A stretch of DNA of 64,000 bases from NCBI RefSeq assembly GCF_000005505.3, contig NC_016133.3, forward strand, positions 45,101,237-45,165,236, written 5' to 3'. Positions within the stretch are counted from its first letter, which is position 1; the number at the start of each line of letters is the position of its first letter. Below the pieces are notes generated by a model that saw nothing but the letters and a program-made list of their open reading frames with translations, ran no database searches and was not told the origin of the DNA. The position numbers and the translations under genes are program-made. The stretch is from Brachypodium distachyon (Eukaryota; Streptophyta; Magnoliopsida; Poales; Poaceae). Shown here one piece after another: positions 56,801-64,000 of the stretch.

Positions 56801-56938
56801 CATCTTCACGGACAGCGGTTGGAGCATGCACCCTAGATTCGTATCGGATATGAATTTTTGCCGTTGCGCGGGTGTCCATCTGTTGACGAAGAGCAACCAC
56901 TTCTCAACGGAGCATCTGATCTCGCCACACTCCTCCAT
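53833..56938 (-). CDS. Plant-mobile-domain / ULP-like (C48 peptidase) protein
   Basis: Exons, in order of translation: 56938-56297, 56214-56065, 55968-55744, 55670-55115, 55029-54809, 54734-54528, 54460-54329, 54255-54143, 54069-53994, and probably 53919-53833. Junctions are GT-AG with consistent phases up to the ninth exon; about 800 aa. Residues 1-260 resemble the plant mobile domain region of grass ULP-like proteins (FDTSSQKFVIEKSEYGSISL ... DVTSILGL). A Ser/Lys-rich linker with KRKRKVS and RKRHTKGG stretches, like nuclear localisation signals, follows. The C-terminus has C48 features: FFHW, QILNS and QQNDGISCGIFV. The expected Asp in the ILDS position is Asn, and the Asp of DCG is Ser. 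The last exon's frame is doubtful; another frame (stop 53811) reads more protein-like. ULP-like genes travel with Mutator-like elements (KAONASHI type), which fits the convergent transposase. Confidence 0.75.
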
Positions 56939-57362
56939 ACTGTATGGAAGAAAAAAGAAAAATCACTGGTGATCAAACCCGAGATGGAACTGAGCAGATC
57001 AGCGTATCAGAACATGATGATGCCATAGATGCGACGGAACATACCTATGAAGGTGCTGGCATAGGAGACAAGGAAGGAGGATTCGACAGTCGACGCTGCA
57101 GCAAGCAGATCCTTTCTGGCCGTGAGAGTTGATGGGCGCCGAAGTACGTAGATCTCAAAGGTGGTCGGCGAAACGGGTAAGAAGCGGATCGTCGTGCCTA
57201 TGGATTTCTCGAGCTGATAATAAGCACTCCTTGATTTACGGTGTGGTAGTTACCTTAATGCTCGCATGTACGGCGTGATGAGGGATGCTAGTTTTGACCA
57301 AAGAAGTCGGCCCGTACTGGGCGGACGGGCCCAGCTACGATAATAAAAAAGAGCCCATTGCG
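56939..57362. other. 5' flank of the ULP-like gene
   Basis: TACAG directly before the ATG on the minus strand could be an acceptor for an upstream leader exon. No coding is seen. The Gypsy LTR begins at the right end. Confidence 0.4.
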
Positions 57363-58261
57363 TGTCGGATTGTCGTAGCACGGGGCTCAGACACCGGGGA
57401 TGCGTGAGCACCCCCTTTTAAGGTTCGGCAGTGGGCGATGGAGATCGCTCCGGCGATCGCCGGCGAGGCCAATGTCAAGCGTTGGGACATGATGAACGCG
57501 AGATCGTTTTTACCCAGGTTCGGGCCACCCTGAGGTGTAAACCCTACGTCCTGCTTCTGAGTTTGTTATTAACCGATGAGCAAGGGTTTACAAGTTGCCG
57601 AGGGGAGTCCCCGGGTGCTCTCTCTCCTTAGCTAAGTGCTACTTGCTACCCCTGGCTAGAATTAGTAGTGAACTATGAGTTCCTCGAACCTTTTGACCGT
57701 TGGCGGGGGTCCTCCTTTTATACCGAAGGGGATACCACAGTTGCCGCGGTGCATGGGTGACAAATGGCGAACAAGGAGCCAGGGCAGCTCGGCCCTGCCG
57801 CGCTGGCTTGGATGCAGGATGGGTAGCCCTGCAACTAGGGTCCTACATGCCTAAAATTTACACCGGGCCAGTCACTGTAGGCTGACTGGACAAGGAATCC
57901 CCTTTCTGTCGGTGCATTTATTGCTTGAGGGTGCTTCACTCCTTGTCCTGACGAACCCTGCATACAGGGAGCCCGCCGAGCAGCCACGTGGCATCGCTGT
58001 CCTGCCCACTCGGTCCCGCTCCTGTAACGGGTGCATGCGCCCCGGAACGCCCTTCCCGACAAGTAGCCTCCTGGGAAGCGCCCAGGCAAGATTTCTCTTG
58101 CTGCCCTCCAGGGCAACCCCCGCAGCCCGGCTAGCCCTGCCGAGCTGGTGACTTGCCGGGCAGCTCACGGGGTGTTGCCCGGGGTGCGATCCTCCCGGGG
58201 AGCAAGCGAGGTGGCCCACGCGTCATGCAGCGGTGGTACCCCGGGTGCCACTGGTGCGACA
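57363..58261 (-). repeat. 3' LTR of the Gypsy element
   Basis: On the minus strand the LTR begins TGTCGCACCAGTGG right after the polypurine tract GGGGGCTAC (58270-58262). The other end is either TGTCGG at 57363 or TGTCGTAG at 57371 on the plus strand (CGACA in LTR orientation), giving 891-899 bp. The second LTR is outside the window, so the border and the target duplication cannot be checked. Confidence 0.75.
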
Positions 58262-58636
58262 GTAGCCCCCGTGCGTGGGCCGGCAACGCATATTCCCGGG
58301 TGGACTCTTCCCTGATCAGTTGCCGGGCTACGCCTTTAACCGACGCGTAGGTCCCGATCCGCTTCGGGTCCTCGTATATGCGTTGCTCAGAGGATTTTGC
58401 CGTTACGGGCAGAGTAGTGGGCGCGAGATTTCTGCCCTAACCTCCCCCTTAAACACGGGTGGTTAAGGCCACGCCCCGCACTATCCTCTTGAAGTGTAGT
58501 TATCCCCCAACGCACCCGTAGGGTGCGGGTGCAACCATTGCTTAATGCGAGGTGTTATAAGACCCCTCCGCCTTTCTTCTCCATCCTCACGCTCCCTTGC
58601 GCCCCTGAATCCTGCTAGCTTCTGCCCGCGTTCCCC

Positions 58637-61625
58637 ATGGCGCCCTCCACTCCCAAGAAAGGGAAAGGCTCCAAAAAGCCCGCGGCCAGCAAGAGCGAGA
58701 CGGCTCCCAAGAAGCCCGCCTCGGAGAAGGACCAGAAGAGGCGGGCGCTGAGGGCCACACACGCCTTCTTCCTGCCTGGCTACAATGGCGAGGGGCCGGA
58801 CAAGGTCCGGCACGCCGTTGCCTCGCAATTCAACGAGTACGGGGAGACTCTCATCTTCCCCGCCGGCGCCGAGCACTAGGAGAACGACTTCCGGGTGTTC
58901 GCGCGCTTCATCCTCGCCGGGTTGCTGCCTCCATTCTTCTTGTTCCTCCACGCGCTCATGGAAGCGTACCAGCTTCGGGTGGCGCATCTCCACCCCACCT
59001 CCCTCTTCCTCCTCGCCGTCTTCCAGTTCCTCTGCGAGGGGTTCGTCGGAGTGATGGCGTCGGTGGCATTATTCGGCACTACTTCTACCCGCGCGTCGAG
59101 CAGGCAGGGGCGATGTCGTCGGGGGTGGTCTTCCGCGCCCGCGACCGGATGAAATCGGAGTTCATCGTCCGGTCGGAGAAGAAGATTGAGAAGGAGTGGC
59201 GCGCGGACTGGTGCTGGGTTCGTGTGGAGGAACCCGAGGAGTTCATCTACACGCCCACCGAGCTGCCGGTGCGCAACGTCACCTGGCGGAACCGCTACAG
59301 CCGCGATGCCGAACTCCTCCCTATCGTCGAGAGAATCAAGGCCATGCGGCTAGCAGGGCTCACCGACCTCGACGTGGCATGCACCTGCATTAGCCGGCGT
59401 ATCGTGCCACTATAGCTGCGCTCCCGGCCCGCGTGGATGTACATGGGGCCCGGGGACACCACCTACCTCCAGCACGGGGGTGTGGCTCTGGAAGCAATCC
59501 GGGCGTGGGTGAAGGGGATCACCGGTGAAGACGCCCCATTCACGGAGCTGCCGCCGGGGGCTCCCTCCCTCCATGCCGGCGTCCCGGGGCTGCACCAGAT
59601 TATCAGTGGCTACCTGCCCTGCGACGAGTGGGGGCTGATGTCCGACTCCCCCGCTCAGGCCCCGCGTCCCCCTCCACCAGCAACCCGAGGGAAGCGGGTG
59701 GCCGAGGACAGTGGAGGAGAGTCAGAGCTCAGCTGGACCGACCTTGAGTCCTCCGGCGACGAGGCGGGTCAAGTTGCCGGGACCCAAGCAGTCCTCCCCG
59801 CGGCGGCGGAGGAGGATGAGGACGAGGACGACACGCTCCTGATCGTGTGGAGGTTAAGAGCACCCGTCGCAGCGGCCACCTCTGCAGTGTACGCTAGCAT
59901 CGTGGCGGCTTCTGCGGCGACCGGGGGCGCGGCAACCCCACGGGCGCCCACGGCCCTGCCCAAGCGGGGACTCTTCCGAGGCTTCGAGTTCAAGGTCAAC
60001 CCCCCGAAGGACGGCACCTCGACGGGAGCTGGCAAGAGGGGGAGAGACGACTCGCCACCCGCTGCGCCGAGCAAGAAGCCGCGCACCCGGGCCAGCGCCA
60101 GCGCCGCCCCGGGTGGCACGGGGGCCAGTGGCGCCCCTACTGCGCCTGCCGTCGACCCAATCCCAGTGGAGGAGGAGCCGGCGGCAGGTACTGACCCATC
60201 CCCTGGTTACATTGTCTATGCTTCTCTTGCCTGTCGATCCGCAACCGTGTCGCTTTCTTGATTCACAAGCGAAGTCCAGCCCGCGGCGGGCGCCCCGGCA
60301 ACAGAGGCTGGGACAGAGGAGGAGGAGGCTCCTCCCGGAAGCTCGGCATCCCCGCAAGGTACTCGTTCAGAGCTTCCTTGCGTTCATCACCGGGTAACTA
60401 AGTTTATTTTTAGATTCTAATTCTTTTCTTTGTCGTAGACCCGACTGCGCCCACGATGGGAGCGGGCGTTGCGGTGGTCGATCTCGGCTCCGACGCCGAT
60501 GACGCGGAGACGAGGGAGGAGTCGGAAGAGGCTCCCGCGCCAAGCTCCACCGCACCGGACACGACGGTGGCGGCGCCCACCGTCGGTACCGAGGCGGAGC
60601 TCGGCGGCGCGTCTCGGGCTACGTAGGCTGATGATGCGGATCCTGTGGCCACCCACCAGGAGGCGCCTCCTGCCGGGGGCGCGGCAACTCCACCAGTCCC
60701 GCAACCCGTGGGCGCGAGTGTGGACGAGGCTGCGGCAGGGGAGCACCAGGAGGCTCCACCGCAAGTGGACGACGCCCCTCCCGGCCAAACAGTGGCGGTG
60801 GGGGAATCGTCGTCGTCTGCTGCTACCCCCGGCCCAGACCTCGACATCCTTGCCGGGCTGACTTGGGACCCAATCACCAGTTCTTTGACGCCATCAAGGA
60901 GCAGCAACTGGCGTTCGTGACCTCCTTCAACCAGGTGAGGGAGCGCCACGAGCTCGTGAAGGGCCAGCTCGGCGAGGTGCGGCAGGCCGTCAAGGGGGAG
61001 CGGCAGGAGCTCTCCCGGCTGCAGGAGGAGACGCTCCTGGCCCGGCAGGCCAGGGATGAAGCCGCAGCGCCGGTCGTCCCCGAGGTGGAGCTCCACCAGC
61101 AACTGGAGGCCTAGCGCGCCGAGCACCAGCAAGCCCAGGACTCGCTGGCCGCGGCGCAGGAGAATGCCAAGAAGGAGCACGAGGAGGTGCTCGCTACGGC
61201 CCAAACTCGCCTCAACAAGAAGAGCGAGCTTGTCTGCAGCTACCTTTCCTAGCTCCAGGGGCTGCGCACCAAGCTGGAGGAGCAGACCAAGTCTGCGGAG
61301 GACGCGGCAGCGGCGTCGGCACGGTGGGAGAAGGAGCTCAACTCCGCCAAGGAGAAGTGCGCCCAACGTGTGGATCTCCAAGTTCTGCGACGGGGAGATA
61401 GCCTCGTGTGCCAGGGAGATCGCTGAGACGATCCTCCCCCGGGTGCACCTCCACCACTCGGACTTCCCCTTCGAGACGCTGCTGGACGCCTGGTCGGACA
61501 GCGAGGACAGCCATACTCACTGCAAGGCGGTGAGCAGGTTCATCGAGGAGGTGGCGGACCGGATGCAGAGGAAGCCGGAGCCGGAGCCAGAGGCAGAGCC
61601 CCCAGCCAAAGACCCCGGCAACTAG
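58637..61625 (+). pseudogene. Antisense ORF of the Gypsy element (Transposase_28-like domain), broken
   Basis: It begins MAPSTPKKGKGSKKP, a Lys/Pro/Ala-rich tail. A domain typical of the putative gypsy-type transposon family (PF04195) follows: HAFFLPGYNGEGPDKVRHAV, FARFILAGLLPPFFLFLHAL, VAHLHPTSLFLLAVFQFLCEG, WRADWCWVRVEEPEEF. Downstream are an Ala/Pro-rich acidic region, candidate introns near 60188-60270 and 60360-60437, and a coiled-coil end (SRLQEETLLARQARDEAAAP). Stops at 58877, 59413, 60625, 61112 and 61250 and several frameshifts break it. Its role in the element is unknown. Confidence 0.8.
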
Positions 61626-62119
61626 TCGTTGCAGCCCCTGCCGGTCCTTGTTTTATCTTTGTGTCTTCGTTTTTGATTCCTGCAAGTACCGCGCTTGGCG
61701 CCATTCGAACAATTAACGTTTTATTAGTTCATGTAATCGTTCACTGCTTTTTATGAATTTCATTTTCCGGTTCTACTTGGTATTTGTTTCTTGTTCCCGG
61801 GATTGACTCGCGGGGCGGATCTACCGGCCTTCGTGTGATATGCCTTGTGTTGCCGGGGACTCGTGCGCGACACACTTAACCAGACCAGGGACCCGGGACG
61901 GACCCGCAGTGCTGACCTGGGGTCAAGTAGCGGCGGCGAGCCACTCCGCTTGCGGGATAGCTACCCCTAAGCATGTGCTCACGGGACGGACCCGCGAGCC
62001 GCACGAGGAGCGCACTCCCCCCGCAAGCGTCCTTCTAACACCCCAGCCACACGGAGGGCTTGAGCCACACCAGCGAGTCAATGTTAAGCGTCAAAAAGTT
62101 AGGTGATCAGGATCATGCA
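61626..62119. other. Gypsy 3' region, no repeat or gene seen
   Basis: Spacer between the antisense ORF and the tandem-repeat block. Only short open frames without recognisable content. Confidence 0.4.
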
Positions 62120-62575
62120 CTTAGCTGTCTGTTCTCGCACTTGGAACGCTTGCTGGAGGGGTGCGGCAAGCACGCCAAGGCAGTGCACCCATCGGCACTA
62201 GGCACTGATGGCATGCGTCACCATAGCGCCTCCACGGCAACCCTTGCCTTGGAACCGCCTGCTTGAGGGATGCGGTAGGAACGCTGTGGCGGGGCCGCCG
62301 CCGGTGCCAAGCACGGGTGGCGGCACCACCACAGCATCTCCGCGGCAGCCCTCGCCCTAGAAACACCCTCTGGAGGGATGCAGCAGGGGCGCTGTGGCAA
62401 TGCACCCATCGGTGCTGAGCACGGATGGAATGCACCACCACAGCGTCTCCGCGGCAACCCTCGCCTCGGAACTGCCTGGTGGAGGGATGCGACAAGGACG
62501 CGATGGCGGTGCACCCATCGGCACTGAGCGCGGATGGCATGCACTACCATCGCGTCTCTGCGGCCTCCCTCACCT
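62120..62575. repeat. 109-bp tandem repeat array, ~4 copies
   Basis: The block GCGTCTCCGCGGCAACCCTC, followed by GGAGGGATGC and TGCACCCATCGGCACTGAGC, recurs at starts near 62226, 62334, 62443 and 62552 (spacings 108, 109, 109). A partial unit starts at about 62120. Copies are about 80-90 percent alike. It lies between integrase and the antisense ORF of the Gypsy element. Confidence 0.92.
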
Positions 62576-62648
62576 TTGTAGCCACCTCCTTGGCTTCGCT
62601 CTGAGCTGCTCCATGGCCACCACGCCCCTTTATAGGCACGGTGAAGAA

Positions 62649-62764
62649 TCTTGCCACCATGCGCGCCGAGTCACCGCGGCACACGTGGTGACACACTCCT
62701 TGAAGTGCGGTAAGGGCCTTGCCACCATGCGCGCCAAGTCGTCGCGGCACACGTGGTGACTCCC
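62649..62764. repeat. 73-bp tandem repeat, ~1.6 copies
   Basis: CTTGCCACCATGCGCGCC, then GCGGCACACGTGGTGAC, occurs at 62649 and 62722. GAAGTGCGGT words continue to about 62810. This is a second, unrelated repeat in the same Gypsy 3' region. Confidence 0.88.
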
Positions 62765-62789
62765 CCCTGCAGCAGGAGCCTCGAAGTGC

Positions 62790-63374
62790 GGTGAGAACCT
62801 TGAAGTGCGGTCGCTACGCACTACTGGGCACCACTAAATGACACCGCCCGTGAGCGGTCCACGAGCATCACAGTGCGCCCGATTCTGTCCTCGCCCTGCA
62901 TGCCCGATTCTTACCGTGCCCAAGATGCTGCAATTTTTTTTCGAAATGCACGAAAAAGACGTAACATAGATAGAGCACAGATAACCCTCCTGCCTCCTAG
63001 CCCCTGGGCACAGAAGGGTCGATACCAAACTTGGGTGTGAGCACTTTTCCATTCCAGGACGCAGCTTCTGCGTGATGCGTGTTGCGGGGAGCCCGGCAAC
63101 GGCATGGCCCCGTGCCGGAGTAATCGGGCAGCGGGTTTTTATTTTCGAGGCTCCGGCAGCCCCCTGCTCACAACCAAGGATGGATCGAGACTTTTGTGCA
63201 CCTAAAGCAAGAGACAGAGGAAAAGCATGCAAATAATCGAGATAACTTAAAATTCAGAGGGAAGCACTTATCTTTATTCATAGAAACTAGCGGTTTACAA
63301 TCGGGGTTTGCCAGGCTACACTAGTTCAAGAGGCATGCTATCGGAGCATCACCTGTGGGTTGGGCTCCGCCGCT
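62790..63374. other. Gypsy 3' spacer next to integrase
   Basis: Non-coding sequence between the 73-bp repeats and the pol stop. No further repeat or frame was recognised. Confidence 0.4.
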
Positions 63375-64000
63375 TCACGGGTAGAACTTGCGCAAGTGCT
63401 CAAGGTTCCAACTGTTTTGCACCGCCAAGCCTTATTCAGTTTCTAGCCGGACAGCCCCCGGCCTGGTTACCTACACTACCCGGAAGCGGCCCTCCCATTT
63501 CGGAGCCAGCTTGTTCCCGACCTCCGTTCCTTGTATCCGGCACAGGACAAGGTCCCCGATCTCGAGCTCCCGGGGACGGACCCGCCTGTCATGGTAACGG
63601 CGGAGTCCCTGCTGGTAGCGTGCAGCGCGCACAGCAGCCCGGCATCGAAGTTTTTCGATGAAGTTTAGATCGTCAATCCTTTGCTCGTTTTGGCCATGGT
63701 TGCCGTATGCGCGTATCCGAGGGGATCCATCCTTGAGCTCGAGGGGCAGCACCGCTTGTGCCCCGTAGACAAGGGCGAAAGGAGTTTCGCCCCTTGCCCG
63801 GCTAGGTGTGGTCCTGATCGACCACAACACGGGCTGGAGTTCTTCAATCCAGTGCTGCCCGTGGCCTTTGAGTTTGTCAAAGGTTCACGTCTTGAGCCCC
63901 CGAACCACCTCTGCGTTGGCCCTCTCCGCTTTCCCGTTGCTCCTCGGGTGAGCAAAAGACGCGAAGTGGATCTTGGTACCCATGCCCTCGCAGTAGGCTT
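63375..64000 (-). pseudogene. Ty3/Gypsy integrase, C-terminal half
   Basis: The minus strand reads FAHPRSNGKAERANAEVVRG, a stop shortly after (near 63892), then LWSIRTTPSRARGETPFALV, YGAQAVLPLEL, ARYQQGLRRYHDRRVRPREL and LELSxGDLVL-like EIGDLVLCRIQG. It ends ...HLRKFYP at 63375. These are the end of the integrase core and the C-terminal DNA-binding region of Tat-lineage elements. A second stop follows WEGRFRVV. The 5' part is outside the window. Inactive as it stands. Confidence 0.9.

Larger units (their letters stand above)
57363..64000 (-). mobile_element. Ty3/Gypsy element of the Tat lineage, 3' part
   Basis: In minus orientation the order is integrase C-terminal half (64000-63375), a long 3' region with two tandem-repeat blocks, an antisense ORF (plus strand, 58637-61625), a purine tract GGGGGCTAC and an LTR (58261 down to about 57363). 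A large gap after integrase, an antisense ORF and 3' tandem repeats are known features of Tat/Retand-type elements (Grande, RIRE2 relatives). The 5' LTR, gag, protease and RT lie beyond the window. Confidence 0.85.

Noticed and set aside
47336..57362. Terminal inverted repeats of one large Mutator-like element
   Set aside because: I compared both flanks by eye and found no convincing inverted match or 9-bp duplication, so no element borders are claimed.
62120..62575. CRISPR-like array
   Set aside because: Units are 109-bp head-to-tail copies without unique spacers, in a plant retrotransposon 3' region.

Overview
This is nuclear DNA from a grass, most likely a Triticeae or other pooid cereal. 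It holds intron-rich plant genes, many Stowaway-type MITEs with CTCCCTCCGT ends and TA target duplications, a Copia solo LTR starting TGTTGGGAATATGCC, CACTA elements, LINE tails, a tRNA-like SINE and a Tat-lineage Gypsy element. There is no prokaryotic, organellar, rRNA, tRNA or CRISPR feature.

Two host genes carry the cellular function, both on the minus strand. RAD50 (9800-27557) resolves into 27 GT-AG exons encoding 1316 aa. Walker A, the CPCC zinc hook, the signature motif and Walker B are all intact. A G3BP-like protein gene (30934-36225) has nine exons encoding 478 aa with an NTF2 domain, an RRM and an RGG tail. Both have a telo-box (AAACCCTA type) upstream of the start. Their introns have accepted a SINE, Stowaway MITEs, foldback elements, a Copia-LINE chimera, an LTR fragment and local tandem duplications.

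Layout: 1-9.8 kb is transposon debris (LINE fragment, a 3-kb non-autonomous CACTA element, a second CACTA end, a probable solo LTR, a long-TIR element). 9.8-27.6 kb is RAD50. 27.6-30.9 kb is intergenic with MITE-like and gene-fragment-carrying elements. 30.9-36.2 kb is the G3BP-like gene. 36.2-47.9 kb is intergenic: a 1328-bp Copia solo LTR with a perfect TSD, a RING-H2 pseudogene, a LINE tail split by a hAT-like MITE with a perfect 8-bp TSD, another LINE tail, and a low-complexity ORF. 47.9-57.1 kb is a possible composite Mutator-like region: a broken FAR1/MULE transposase (+) faces a nine- or ten-exon plant-mobile-domain/ULP-like protease gene (-). Between them lie a degenerate ORF, a ~315-bp tandem array and three copies of a USE-24 bp-TATA module of the plant snRNA (Pol III type) kind. 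57.36-64 kb is the 3' half of a Tat-type Ty3/Gypsy element on the minus strand: integrase end, tandem-repeat 3' region, antisense ORF, and one LTR. It runs off the right edge.

The most unusual signal is the trio of USE/TATA modules, each with exactly 24 bp spacing, in the middle of the MULE-like region. Next are a 108-bp duplication that copies the 3' end of RAD50 exon 18 with a mutated splice donor, and the ULP-like gene, which stays open while two catalytic-region aspartates are replaced.
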